Part shown: in pieces, positions 23,341 to 36,239 of the stretch
Layout: every line of letters begins with the position of its first letter
Position numbering within the stretch: position 1 is the stretch's first letter
Notes under the pieces: model-generated
Database searches by the model: none
Seen by the model: only the letters and a program-made list of their open reading frames with translations
Told to the model about the DNA's origin: nothing
Assembly: GCA_964036665.1 (NCBI GenBank)
Contig: OZ038533.1
Span: 3,520,001 to 3,584,000 of the forward strand
Source: Gordius sp. MW1
Lineage: Eukaryota; Nematomorpha; Gordioida; Gordea; Gordiidae
DNA: 64,000 nucleotides
Direction: 5' to 3'
Program-made: the position numbers and the translations under genes

Positions 23341-25270
23341 TCCTCAATATAATCATGTGTTTATGTTATGTTCTGAGGGGGAAGGGTTTTAATAAAAACG
23401 GGAAAAAAATGTTATGGGTTATATATATTTTCACCAATAATCGATTTTAAAAGCACGTTGGCGCGACCTTTATTAGTTGTGTGGCCAATTTAGTTGACGT
23501 TTTTATACTTTGATAAGAGAAAGAATTGATTTCTCTCGCTCCGGGGATATAAGTATTGGAAGGGAGGGGGGGAGGTTAGGGAAGTTATTATATCAATAAT
23601 AATAAATTAATCACAATTTGTCGACACGGGGCCTCCAAGTTTTTATCAAGATTCTAAACTAACGGAGTTCGTTTAAAGGCAATTATCTAAGGAGATTTTA
23701 AAAGTCGCTTTTGAATCATATGAGAGTAGATAGTGGAAGGGAAAGAAAAAGATATAATTTATGTACGACGCGTTAAGTTAGTAATGGTAGGAGGTTTTAA
23801 GTAGTGTAGCGTAGTAGTATAATATTATAATAGAATTTATAAGCTGATTTGATTGCGGTTAACGGTACTATAATAATCCCGAACAAGACTCGATGATAGT
23901 AAAAAAGCTCACATTTATTAATTGCATATGCAATGTAAATCTATTTACAATAATACACTTAATAATAAAAAGGGATATTGCTGTGTATACCTTTCTCCCC
24001 TACCCCCCCCCCCCCGTCCGCTTGCTAAACAACAGCGTGCGCGCGATATAAAGGAGGGTGGAAGGGTAAATAACGCGTGTTTTTTGTTTACAACACAATA
24101 TCCACGCGTAGTGCGTGTTCACCAATCGCATGGCTCGTTTTTTGTTTAAATAATAATTTCATCATAAGATCATAACATAACTTGCTATATTGAACATTGG
24201 CCTAGCTCGGATTAGAACTAGAGGGGGCAATAATGATTTAGGGAGGGGCAAAAGGTTACTTTAAAATTAAAGCTAAAATGTATTAAGATTTAATGAATTT
24301 CTGTATTGAGTTGGGGCAGCTTCCTTTTTGAGTTTATCATTAATTAAAAATGCAAGTTGTTTTGATGATGATTATAAAATTTCTACGTAATTTTTATATG
24401 GCATGTTCTGGAAAAAGTTTTCCGTCATTCTGGGCTCAAAGCTCGAGCCATAAGATAATTGACATTCCTTGGGTTTAGATCTTTCAGGCTTATTTTTCTC
24501 AATTTTGTGTCTTTTAAAATTGCGGGGCGAGCATCAAATGTTTCCATATCTAATATTTCTTTAACGATTTTCTTCCTGCCTTAGCCCCCCCCCCGGCGCC
24601 CCCAAAAGACTTAAAAATGTGAGGTCTCAAATATTTTTTAATATTATGTAATATTAATTTCTAACTTAATAATGAATTAAGTGATTTTATAGTAAATGTG
24701 AGCCTAATTTTTTAAAATCTTTTGTTTATCGCAAATCCTTTCAAATCTAATTTTTAAATTTTAGAGGTTTTTAAATATGAAAATTTTTTGGATTTTATTT
24801 ACAAATATTCCAGATATTCGGTCTCCATTTCCTAATACCCTTTAACGAATTTAAGAGTCATTCCAAAAATCAAGATCTCGGTCAAAGGTCATGCCCTGAT
24901 CCAAAAAACGAAGATATTTGTTTTCTTTAAAATCGAGTAAATGAATATAGTAAATATAAATCCAATTTTTATTCTTTGATGGATTCCATGCCCATTCTTA
25001 AAGATGAGGAAACGGATAATGTGTTTTAATCATTTTTTTATAAATATTTTCGTTCTTGTATCTTTGTATTAATTCCACTTTATATTTAATACATTTTTTT
25101 TAATAAAGCATGTCGATTCAAAAAAAAAAATTGTAGTTGTATATCAGAGCCCCATCACTGATGCTGAATAAATATCATGCTTTGGCCGTGATGATTTACC
25201 AAAAGACATACTTTGGTTATCAAAAACGGGTTTTTCATGGTGAATTTGGAAAGGGGGATTTTTCCCTTGG
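23341..25270. other. Intergenic AT-rich DNA with a degraded MITE
   Basis: No gene is seen. About 24197-24330 is a weathered CATGGGCGTAGCC-family copy (TTGGCCTAGCTCGG, then AGAGGGGGCAATAATGATTT). There are G/C runs near 23565 and 24004, and an isolated A-run near 25120. Confidence 0.45.
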
Positions 25271-25572
25271 ATTTACTCACAGACCTGCAAAGTCCTTTTT
25301 TAACCCGAACCCGACAGGGTTTGAAAATTTTTTAACCCGACCCGAAAGCGTTTAAATTTTTTTCCGTTTTACCTAAAGCGAGATTAAAAAAATCCCCGTT
25401 AGGTCATGTTTCGTGCCACCCGTGCCGGTCTCTAACTCCTCCACTCCCGCCACTCAGAGACAAAATTTTTTAAAATAAACCCTATAATCCAATTTTAAAT
25501 TCGTTAAATCTCTCTCACCCTGATTTCAATTAAATCGATTTTAAATTCGTTAAATTTCGGGTCAATATAACC

Positions 25573-25680
25573 TAGAGACCTTCACGAGTGACCCGACACC
25601 GACCCGACCCGGCGGGCTAAAAATTTTGAAATGTTTTCGGATCGGGTTCGGGTTGAAAAAAGTGCCTTTGCAGTTCTCTA
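25573..25680. mobile_element. Short hAT-type MITE, TAGAGACCT family
   Basis: Ends are TAGAGACCTTCA and TGCAGTTCTCTA, around CCCGACCCGACCCGG-type sequence. Flanks ATATAACC (25565-25572) and ATAAAACC (25681-25688) match at 7 of 8. An older relative lies just upstream from about 25280. Confidence 0.75.
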
Positions 25681-25787
25681 ATAAAACCCCAAACCAAATT
25701 TGTTTAGACTTAATATATTTCATACCAAATGATTTATATCTTTCGCTTTAATTTTCTTTTATCAGTTAGTAACTTAATAATATTTTG

Positions 25788-25945
25788 CATGGGCGTAGCC
25801 AAGAAGGGGGACGGCTGCCCCTTCTAATTCCAAAAATTTGTTGAAATTTATTAAAATTATGGCTAAAGTTTCAAAAGAATTATCATTTTGCCCCTTCCCA
25901 AATCATTATTGCCCCCCTCTAATCCTATTGTTGGCTATGCCCATG
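25788..25945. mobile_element. MITE, CATGGGCGTAGCC family
   Basis: Ends are CATGGGCGTAGCCAAG and TTGGCTATGCCCATG. Flanks ATATTTTG and ATTTTTTA agree at 6 of 8. Confidence 0.78.
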
Positions 25946-25949
25946 ATTT

Positions 25950-26880
25950 TTTATATTATCATTTAATTAAATTATTTTACTATAAACATGTGTGATGAAA
26001 ACGCCTTCTTAAAGGAATATGAAATTAAATTATGGGTTGAAGTCAATCTATCGAATAATATATAAATAGATCATTACTTTATCTCAATTATATTTTCATT
26101 TTATTCTTCGAAAAATGGATTTATACTATTTGCGTTTACAATTAGAACAAAATTTGTTTTAAAAATAGAATTTTAATTAAATATATTTTACCTGGCGGGC
26201 AAAATTAAATTAAGCATTAAAAACGTTCAAATTTGACACTTTTTCAGCAGTGATCGAATATCATTAATCATCGTTAAATGAGGTTTCAAAATTTTCAATC
26301 TTTATAATGAGAATGATTGAAATTCAATTTTATTTGAAAAAGAAACCAGAGCTCAAAGAGAAAAGTTTTATAAATAACTTATCATCTTCCATATTTTTTA
26401 ATTTTCTTTTAAATAGCTTTAAACCTAATAATTGTTCATAGCAAATTCAGAACTAATTTAGACAAAAATGAAAATTTATCACGTTTGTGCTTTCAATTTG
26501 ATAGTTTTTACCTACCTCCGAGGCAATTTTTCTAAAGTAACTACGTATTGTTAAGTAAAAAAGAAAAAAAATTTAACACCTATATTTGGATTTATATTTC
26601 GATAGAAATTATGAAGGCGAAATGTATGTTCAAGGTTATCTTTTGAATCGATTTCCCTGCTATTTTTGGTAACTATAAGCGGTTAAGATGGATCTATGTA
26701 TACTATATGTCACCTCTGAGCAAAAGCTACAAGTATCGATAAAAAAAATTGGCAAATTTTATCAATAATCAATGTAATGAAAATTGGCCACATAGTACTA
26801 AGTTTTTTGGCAAAATTAGGATTAAATAAAGTGCATTCATTGCCTTGGGTTTATTGTTTTTGTAAGCACCAATACCTATC
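25950..26880. other. Intergenic AT-rich DNA
   Basis: I see no gene, repeat or RNA in this stretch. Confidence 0.5.
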
Positions 26881-26887
26881 GTATCGG

Positions 26888-27058
26888 CAAGGGCATAGCC
26901 AGCATTAGAATTAGAGGGGGGGGGCAATAATGATTTAGAGAGGGGCAAAATGATAATTTTTTAAAACATTAGCCAATTTTTAATTAATTTCAACAAATTT
27001 TTGGTTATATAGGGGGGCAGCCGCTCCTTCCTGCCCCCTTCCCTTGGCTACGCCCATG
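26888..27058. mobile_element. MITE, CATGGGCGTAGCC family
   Basis: The left end is drifted (CAAGGGCATAGCCAGCATT) and the right end intact (TTGGCTACGCCCATG). It includes a G9 run after ATTAGA. Confidence 0.75.
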
Positions 27059-27059
27059 G

Positions 27060-29250
27060 CTATCATATTAGGATTTATATTAAATAGTAATAAGGCCTGA
27101 CTGTGTCAATTTTTTAACTCGACGAACTTCTTAGAGAAAAAATTCTTAGTAGCAATGGGGAATGGGCATAAATTTTTTAAAAATCAGGATTAAATAAAAA
27201 ATAGTTATTAAATTATTTTTAATGAGGTGTGAAAAATTAATATCAGAGCGTATAAATTTAAAACCAAAACCGGATTGTAAGCAATTTCTCATCCATATGT
27301 ATTTTTCAATCGGGATAAGGGTCAGATAAATATTGGGCTGGGCCTGGGGTGGATTAAAATCGATTTTTCATGCAAAATAGATAAAAAAAAAAATTAATTT
27401 TCCTGCATTAGTCAGCTTTACACGAAAAGTTAGCCATCTCGCCCTTCATAAATCGTCACTTTTAACGATCGTGCGAATTTATGGAAAAGAAAGTAACAAA
27501 TTGAAACTGTAGTGAAGTAGTAAAACATTTTAGATGTGAGCTGTTTTAATCTTAGAATAAATCATTTTTCAACAAAATTAGTGCAAAATTTTCGTGGCTA
27601 ATAAATTATACTAAAACTAATATAGGCTTTTCATAAGAGGTTAGGGGATTTCGGTTATAATCTATTTTCGAGACGAGTTGGCTTTGGGTACGATTAGGTC
27701 GGGTCAGTGAAAATTGACTTTAAAGGACTCTGGGGGGAGGCAGGGAAGGTGGTAAGGCTTTGTCCCATCTGACAAAATCGTAAGAGCTCGAATTGCAAAA
27801 AGTTGACATTGACAAACATATAATAGGCCTTCGAATAAACACTACCTCTTACTTCATTCGTATTTTGTACAATGGCACCACAATAAAAGGCAAGGCGTGT
27901 CTGTCATTTTGTGTTGTTTTGCTTTCATATTTTGGTATACCGAATTTTAACCTTGAAACCGATCAAAACCAAGTAAAATTTATTGATTTTGTCCGATATA
28001 GTTTTCCGTTCAATTAGTCCCTAACGCGTGCTCCCTCTAGTCCCTACCCCACAACAATTCTCGATATTAAAGGAAACATTGCTGAATGGCATTATCTAGG
28101 ACTTTTAGGAGCTATAAAAAGAAATTTATTTTTAGCTCACACGCCTACCGCAAATAAAAATGTGTTTGAGAGCTAAAATAAGAACTGGGCATTCACGCAA
28201 TCTAAATAATGAATCAACACCACTATAGATATAGACCGATAATTGTATGTACTAAATATAAACCTTTTGAAATTTACCCCTTTCCCACCCTCTCTCTAGT
28301 ATAAATATAGAAAGTAAAAAATGGAAAATATAAGTAAATAAAGTAAGATTTATATCCATATCCACACCATTATTTATTATAATTTCATACTAGTTTTATT
28401 TTGTACGTAGCAAACTCTCGGGCGCTGCTTAAAACATAGAAAATGCGGGGTGACATTTGCGACAATAAAATTAATGCGATTGACACTCCTTGCTATACAG
28501 GATAAAAAAATGTCACCCCAAGCCAAATGCGATCATATTCTCCATATTTATTCAATCATATTTATTCCAGCGTGCCGCCATAAACGCTAGAAAAGCTTTT
28601 AATTTTGCCAGATGGGTAATGCATTAGTAATGGAGCGCTTAATGGCTTTATAATTTTTTGCATATAAAATCCTTGTATTTCATAAGAAAAACTTTAAAGT
28701 AGTAGCGAAGGGGGGGGGGGGTTAGTAATGTGTAGATTAAGTTATTGCTATATTTAGAATCGACCAAAAGCGTGAGTAATTAATAGTGACAATGTCTTAT
28801 CTGCTATATTGGAAATTCAATACTTAAATATAGGCGTTGTCAAAATACAAATCATTAGGCGGGAAGAGGGAGGAGAGGCATTTGAAAACTATTAATAATT
28901 GAGAAATTGTTATAAGGCATAAAGATTTGAATCATATGATGTAATTGATATAAAATAATTTAAAGGGCTACCAATACCTGATTTACTATAAGATGGTCCG
29001 GTTTATGATTGTATTACTAGGGAACTAATAAAAATTGTTTCGAATCCAAACTAACGATTATACCTTAATTAAAAAACTGATCTAATATGTATGTTTTTAA
29101 TCTATTATAGTATATGTAACGTGATGAGTGAACGTTACAGGTTTCCACAAATAAATTACCAATTAAAATATTATTAAATATAACCTGATTTAAATTAAGA
29201 ATTATATAAGATTATAACCTCACTTAAGCTCCAATAACGCGACGCACCGA
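27060..29250. other. Intergenic AT-rich DNA
   Basis: No gene is recognised. The plus-strand open frame at 27793-28017 has no family resemblance and no splice context. There is a G12 run near 28710. Confidence 0.45.
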
Positions 29251-29259
29251 GGGTCGAAC

Positions 29260-30042
29260 TAGAGACCTGCAACGGGCCTGTTTAGGTCAGTCGGCCCGGC
29301 CCGCTAATCAATTTCAAAGCCCGGGCCCGGCCCGGGCCCGTAAAAATTAAAGGAGATAGGCCCGGGCCCGGCCCGCTAATTAATTGCAAAGCCCGAGCCC
29401 GGCCCGGGCCCGTATACAAAATTTTTTAGTTTGCTAATTTCTGTTGGATTTTAATTTTTTTATTAAAATAAATCAATTATTCAAAATATTAATCTTGAAA
29501 TTTATTAACTTACTCTTAAGTTTGTGACTAGAATGATATGTTGTGTAGTGTACTATTTCTAAAACAATTATCTAATTAAAATATAAGATTATGTTATAGA
29601 GTGAAAATCTCAAATAGTAATATAACAAAGTTTTAAGAGAATATTCAAAATATTAATCTTCAAATTTTATTAACTTACTCTTAAGTTTGTAACTAGAAGG
29701 ATAATGTAGTTTATTCCTGTATATAGTACCTCTACACCTAGTGAAAACTTCTCTATTTGAAATTTGAATCGCGCGGTATTTTGGTAAATGAATGAATAAA
29801 GAAGGAAATTCATATGTATTTTCATTGTCAATTAGACAAAAATCAATAGAAAAAAATAATAAAAAGTTTAACACATTTTTGTTTTTACTATAATAAAAAA
29901 TTAAACTATTTTGCAACGGGCTTTTAGCGGGCCTCAGTTTAATCTAGGCCCGGCCCGAGCCCGTTAGGGATCTGAACGGCCCGTCCAGGCCCGGCCCGTT
30001 TATTTTTTTTAAACCTAAAGCCCGGCCCCGTGCAGGTCTCTA
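29260..30042. mobile_element. hAT-type MITE with exact GGTCGAAC duplication
   Basis: Perfect 12-bp inverted ends TAGAGACCTGCA are flanked by identical GGTCGAAC at 29252-29259 and 30043-30050. The sub-terminal parts are rich in GGCCCGGCCCGGGCCCG motifs and the 450-bp core is AT-rich without a transposase. It inserted into an older GGGTCGG-rich repeat (30046-30235 and beyond). Confidence 0.92.
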
Positions 30043-30780
30043 GGTCGAACGTTTTAAATGTCTTTGGTCGGGTTAAGTTCAGTTTGAAAAAATTTTTGCA
30101 TGTCGTATGATCGAGTTCGGATAAAAAAAAATTTACAAAAGTTTCGGGTCGGGTCGGGTTTAGGTTCAAAGCTAAAACATTCGGGTTGGGTCGAAATAAA
30201 TTTCGCAGCAACTTTTACGCAGGGCTATCTATTTTTTAGCCTATTCAAGTTTTTTTAATTTCATGTAAAAAGTGTATAATGTGTGAATAATTCAATTTTA
30301 CTTAAAATTTTAGGACTTATATTCTGGAACAATGAAGAGTTAATTCTTGTAAATATCCCACTTTAGCTCTATTAGCTAGTAAATTTATGGCCACAGTGCT
30401 TCTTTTTCTTCAAAGCGTAAGGTCGTTTTCGACTGCTAGGCGAACTTTGGAGGAGAAAATGGCTAATTTGCAACTTGGAATTGTGGATTAATTTTATACA
30501 TAATTAATTGCTATGCAATTTGTCTTATTAAAAATCGTTAAATAAATTTAGTACAAAATCTGTAACATCAAATAGTTTTTTAAAGCTGACACTTCTTAAT
30601 TGGTCGAATAAATTTACAACAACGCGTGTATTTTACGGGGTCGGTTCTGGTGAAAGAATTTAAAATGCCTCGAGCCGGGTCGGTTTCGGGTTTTAAATTT
30701 TATTTTCGGGTAGGGTCAAGTTAACGAAATTTTAACGCTTTTGGGAAAATTGGGGTTTAAAAAAGTGACTTTATAGGCCG
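30043..30780. repeat. Older CCCGACCC/GGGTCGGG-rich repeat remnants
   Basis: Blocks such as GTTTCGGGTCGGGTCGGG and CGAGCCGGGTCGGTTTCGGG recur around AT-rich DNA. They are remnants of TAGAGACCT-type elements lacking clear ends. Confidence 0.5.
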
Positions 30781-30976
30781 CTAGTTATCATGAAAAATTT
30801 CATCACATGATTTACATTTTGACCTAACTTTTAATATTTTGAAATCCCGGATTGTATTACAAAAAAAATCGGGCAGAAAATTATGTTTAAATAGAAATCA
30901 ATTCAGGTTGGGCAACTAAGTTGCCCGCGAAATTTATTCGCGCATTGCCTGCATACTTCATAATATAGGCTGTTTA

Positions 30977-31138
30977 CATTGGGCGTATCCAGCATTGGAA
31001 TCAGAGGGGGGCAATCATGATTTAGAGAGGGGCAAAGTCATTTTTTGAAATTTAGCCATACTTTTAATGAATTTGAACAAACTTTTGGATTTAGAGGAGG
31101 GCAGTCGCCCCTCCCTGCCGCCCTTGGCTACGCCCATG
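30977..31138. mobile_element. MITE, CATGGGCGTAGCC family
   Basis: Ends are CATTGGGCGTATCCAGCATT and TTGGCTACGCCCATG. Flanks GCTGTTTA and GCCGTTAT are only weakly similar. Confidence 0.75.
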
Positions 31139-31847
31139 GCCGTTATAAAATTGAAACTCCTTAATCAAATTAAATTCAAGAGCCATTGCGCCCCCAAATT
31201 TGCTACAATAATAATCGCGATTGGTTTTTTTATTGATCGATCATTGAGCATGAGGGGGAAATTATTTAGGAAAGGCCTTTTATATCTTCCTCACTCTCTT
31301 GCCTCCCTCCAACTCATAGTTATGAATTTATAATAAGACATTTATTTCCTCAAGGTAACCCAAAACCACCCCCTCCCCCTTCTTCCCTCCCACTCACTAT
31401 AACAGATGGTTGACCCGCAGTGTTACATTCACAGATACATGCCTAACATAGCATGCATACATAGCTTATACATTTTCCATGAGTTTACCCCAGTGGAAGG
31501 GCATGGAAATGGGGTAGGGTCTATGTAAAATCGATTAATGTCCTCTACTATGTTTACCCTTCCAAACTCTCAACTATAATAATGCGAATTAGGTCATACT
31601 AAAATTACGTAGCAATGGGTAATTTATGCGAGAAACTTGTTAAATCAATATCGCGTGAAGATTAAGATACACTTCCTTCATCCAAAATTTGTTATTTTAT
31701 ATGTTTTTTTGTCCAAGGTTTGGTGAAGATGAGAGTGCAGTCAAGTTCAATTTTATGCTAAAACCCAATACATCTTTTAACTCACCCCTCCAATCCTGCT
31801 TTGACCCGATAACTAATATTTTACTATAAAAGAGTATTATAAAGCTA

Positions 31848-31990
31848 TGCGCGTTAGCACAATCTGTGCTCGGTGCACTAGGCAGATCAGTAGCATATAA
31901 ATGCTCGAGCAGCGAGTCGAAACAGCAAAATCTGTTCAAGCATTAAGCAGATAGCCCGAGCGGAAATTCGACCAGATAGCAGAATTAGAC
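31848..31990 (-). mobile_element. Partial copy of the 341-543 MITE
   Basis: GCGCGTTAGCACAATCTGTG and GGTGCACTAGGCAGATCAGT are the reverse complement of the 341-543 interior. Its terminal repeats are eroded. Confidence 0.65.
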
Positions 31991-33094
31991 GCAATTGCTA
32001 CGAGTTAGTAACTGTAAAAATTTGCTCATATAATATATCCTAAATAACTTAAAAACGTAAGGAATTAATCATGCTTTTAGCCAATCAAAAGGGGTATTTG
32101 GAGTTAGCACGCTGGCTGCTGACACCCTACACCGGTGTAATGTGCGACAAGAAAATGCCAATATAATTGAAGAGCAAAGCCTTTAAATCCATTGTAAGAC
32201 TGCTCCCCCCCCCCCTTTTTTACCCTGTCCCTACTCCCAGGGAGACCCCCCCCCCTTATTACCCTATCACTTACCCAGAGGGGGGATTCGCCCCCCCCCC
32301 AGTTTAAGGTGAACTTTTTATATTAAACCCGATGACTCAAAGATGAATGAATATTATGGTACATTAAGTAGAAAAAAATCTTTAATCTCGGGACACTTTT
32401 CAACTTATATGTCTGTTCGGCTAGTTTTAAACTAAACAATTATTAATCTGATTTTTCACTCGGTAGGATCCTAATTTTCAGCTTAGACACAATTCAACCA
32501 AATGGAATTTTCTATTTAGATATCGTCATCCAAACCTACTGGAACAACCGCGCTCCACGACGGTGCAATATTAAACAATGCATTAGAAAAAACACACTAC
32601 ATATAAAATATTTTTTACTAATATTAAAGGCAATAAGAACATATGCAAGCTTTTTAGACTGACTTTATTTACAATTTTTTGTGACATACTGGAAGGCATT
32701 TGTATCGTTAGTGACGTTCACTGTTGAAAACTATTAATAAGGTATTTTTTAAGTTAAGTCTGCAATAGTTGTCAGATTAGACCTCTTATATAAAGATGCC
32801 GGATCCTTAGAAACATAAAAGCGCACTAAACTTATGAAAGCAAAACAAAACTATGAATTGTTTTTAAGCAAAAAGTCACTTATTTTAATGAGATACCTTC
32901 TCCTCCCTAATGCTTTTACAGTCAGGTAAATATCACTCTACGTCATTTCAAGTCCTTTATTAATTTTTGATTTACTGCAGATTCACTGGAGAAATTTAAA
33001 AGTAATGAGACAGCTTTATTAGGCATTATAAATAATATGTATTAGTATTCTAATCTCCATTGGAATGGATTGGGTAGGTCCTTATCTTATAAAG

Positions 33095-35199
33095 TATCGT
33101 ATTCGTGGAAAGGAATACGATTTAAATAAAAAGGTTCAGAAGGAAAGAATTCTTAGGAATTAATTGGGGGAATTGAAAGGGACGATCCTAAAGCATTTAA
33201 TTCAGATTAATCTACAGAATAAATTGGGTGATTTGGGGAATGGCCGGGCTTAATGCCACTAAATAATGATGAATTTACCGCTTTACATTGTCCTCCCCAC
33301 AGGGAGTAATTATTAGTAGGAATTTTCACTACATTTTTATTTCATCAACACTACGTAGCAAAATTATATTAATATATCAATCTCCTTATTACAAATCACT
33401 CATCCGTATTCATGTTGATAAACAATCATATATGGGGAGAAATAAATAACACAAACGTATAAGCGCGTCGGGGGGGGGTAACATACGCGTACTAGGAATT
33501 AAATGTAAAAGAATAATGGTCTACGCTATGAGTGTACAACGTGTAAGATCAAGAGTTGTACCGCGTGTTGAACTCTTAACTTTAATTTTTGTATAAGATG
33601 AGATGGGGGGGGGGTGTGTGGGAAGATATCTTCATCATCGTATCTCCGGATACGCTAATTTCATTCTTCGTGTATGGGTACACGATATCTTTTCCTTTTA
33701 AAAGTCGAAGACTTAATGTATTTTCGATAGAGTTCTAAGAGCTCAGTGCAACTATCAAAGCGGCGTTATTAACATTATAAGTTTCAAACATCTGGCATCG
33801 AATACCAACTCTGGCCTTTGCTCACACGACGACTGATATATGTAAAAATCAGTGATAAAAAGGCAACGTCATGGCTAACGGATTTTTCTTCCAGCTCTGT
33901 GACTCACCTAGCAACAGCCTTGACAAAACTTATAATTAATATAGAGTGTAAACTGCCATCTTGAAAATTATCCTTTCTTGCCCGCGCGCAGACTGTCAAA
34001 TACTAGTCAAAGAAACTGCGGGGGGGGGGGGTTTAAATATTGGTTAACAATATAATTTTCATATAATTAATATATGTAAATAAATCAAGTGTATAATTCT
34101 GTCTTACAATAATATTTTAGCGGCACATTAAGAATTTAGGCCTTGAGAATTAGTTAGGGATGATTCTGCATAATTGATATTTTCAGTTTCGGGATTTTCA
34201 TTCTTTCGAAGAATTCTGCCATATGTTCTCAGACATATTGGAATTACCACTGAATTATGTTTGCGGTTTAAATTTGGTAGCCAATTGTTCGAAGAAATTG
34301 TTTTCTTCTTCTTGGAGAATGATTTTATCCGATATCCCTGCGCTGTGACGGTTGTTCATGGCAAACGAGATTGATAATTTTATCCAATATCCCTGCGCTG
34401 TGACGATTGTTCATGGCAAACGGGATGTTCCTGGAATAATTTTATCCGAATAATTTTATCCATTCCATTCAGAAGAAGGGGGGGGGGGGCGGCAATTTGA
34501 ATTCCAAATTAATTTTTCTGTATAAATTATTTCCTTTTTCGTTTTGTAGAATAATTCCTGGTTTCCTCCATTGGGCGTGAGTAGAATATCTGACACCAAA
34601 TATCGCATTTGAGGGAAGAAATACGATTTACATAAAAAGGTTCAGAAGGAAAGAATTCTTAGGAATTAATTGGGGGAATTGAAAGGGACGATCCTAAAGC
34701 TTTTAATTCAGATTAATCTACAGAATAAATTGGGTGATTTGGGGAATGGCCGGGCTTAATGCCACTAAATAATGATGAATTTACCGCTTTACATTGTCCT
34801 CCCCACAGGGAGTAATTATTAGTAGGAATTTTCACTACATTTTTATTTCATCAACACTACGTAGCAAAATTAAATTAATGTATCAATCTCCTTATTACAA
34901 ATCACTCATCCGTATTCATGTTGATAAACAATCATATATGGGGAGAAATAAATAACACAAACGTATAAGCGCGTCGGGGGGGGGGGGGGTAACATACGCG
35001 TACTAGGAATTAAATGTAAAAGAATAATGGTCTACGCTATGAGTGTACAACGTGTAAGATCAAGAGTTGTACCGCGTGTTGAACTCTTAACTTTAATTTT
35101 TGTATAAGATGAGATGGGGGGGGGGGTGTGTGGGAAGATATCTTCATCATCGTATCTCCGGATACGCTAATTTCATTCTTCGTGTATGGGTACACGATA
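33095..35199 (-). mobile_element. Short non-autonomous LTR retroelement, copy 1
   Basis: Two near-identical direct repeats, 33095-33687 and 34601-35199, begin TATCG and end CGATA. They are flanked by TAAAG at 33090-33094 and 35200-35204. On the minus strand a primer-binding site (TGGTGTCAGATATTC, 34598 downward) lies two bases inside the right LTR. A purine tract (AAAAGGAAAAGA) abuts the left LTR. The 913-bp interior has no gag or pol, so it depends on another element, as in TRIM/LARD-type elements. The LTRs differ at few positions apart from G-run length, so insertion is recent. Confidence 0.92.
34323..34440. repeat. Tandem duplication inside LTR element copy 1
   Basis: Two consecutive units of about 57 bp, each containing TTTTATCC, ATATCCCTGCGCTGTGACG and TGTTCATGGCAAACG. 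A third partial TTTTATCC motif follows. Confidence 0.8.
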
Positions 35200-35916
35200 T
35201 AAAGTCAAAGGGATATATAGGGAGATGGTATTAATTACAAAAAGGCTTTGTTCTTGCTTACTTAATTTATTAATTTTAAGTATCTTATTAATGTCAAATT
35301 GTTTTTTCTCAATGTTGGGCACTCACAGAATATTTGGGAATTCTAATTGACATGAAACGTGACGCTCCGATATTTTCCTTTACACCCTAATTCATATTTT
35401 AATAATTAAATGGCGAAGTACTTTAATATCAATATATCATAATTTTAGCATTTTAAAATTTATTATCAAATACATAACAATTGGCCATCTTCTATTTAGA
35501 AACTGATAATTATCTTCCCGATTTGTGGACGTTAAATAAATCAAAAGGCAGAGTGTTAAAGTAGCCACAAATAGTATGCTCTGTTAAATGCTAGTGAAAA
35601 TATTTAAAATGAGAAATAAAATGCTAACCATAATTAGAGGGTTAGCTGCAAACCTGGCTAACAAACATCATATATAGAATATGTCATGATGCTTAGTCAC
35701 TTAACTACTGGACAATAAGGAATTTCTCTACTTCAATATAAGATTTAACGATTTTGATTTGTTATATATCCTAAACTTAAAAATTGAGACTATTAAGGAC
35801 TTTAATCAGTTAAGTATTCACAACCAATTGCAAATGACATTAAGATTAGATTATAATGTAATTTTATAAATAGAGATTATGTTAGTGGTCCGTTTATAAA
35901 TGTAAAATTATATTTA

Positions 35917-36059
35917 CATGGGCGCAACCAGCATTGGAATTAGAGGAAAGCAAAAATGGTTTTGGAAGGAGCAAAATAAATATTTTTAAAATTTTAGAGA
36001 GAGGGGCAGCCGCCCTTCCCAGACCCCCCCCCCCCCCCCCACCTTTGGCTACGCCCATG
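35917..36059. mobile_element. MITE, CATGGGCGTAGCC family
   Basis: Flanks TATATTTA (35909-35916) and TATATTAA (36060-36067) match at 7 of 8. The right duplication abuts the left duplication of the next copy, without any intervening base. Confidence 0.85.
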
Positions 36060-36075
36060 TATATTAACATTCTAT

Positions 36076-36224
36076 CATGGGCGTAGCCAAGGAAGGGGGG
36101 CAGGGAGGGGCGGCTGCCACCTCTAATCTAAAAATTGTTAAAATTTCAAAAAAATTTCAATTTGCCCATCCCTAAATCATTTTTGCCCCTTCTTAATTCC
36201 AATGTTGGCTACGCCACGCCCATG
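36076..36224. mobile_element. MITE, CATGGGCGTAGCC family, exact CATTCTAT duplication
   Basis: The 149-bp copy with ends CATGGGCGTAGCC and GGCTACGCCACGCCCATG (one CACGC repeat added) is flanked by identical CATTCTAT at 36068-36075 and 36225-36232. It fixes the duplication length of this family at 8 bp, which suggests hAT. Confidence 0.9.
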
Positions 36225-36239
36225 CATTCTATATCATTT

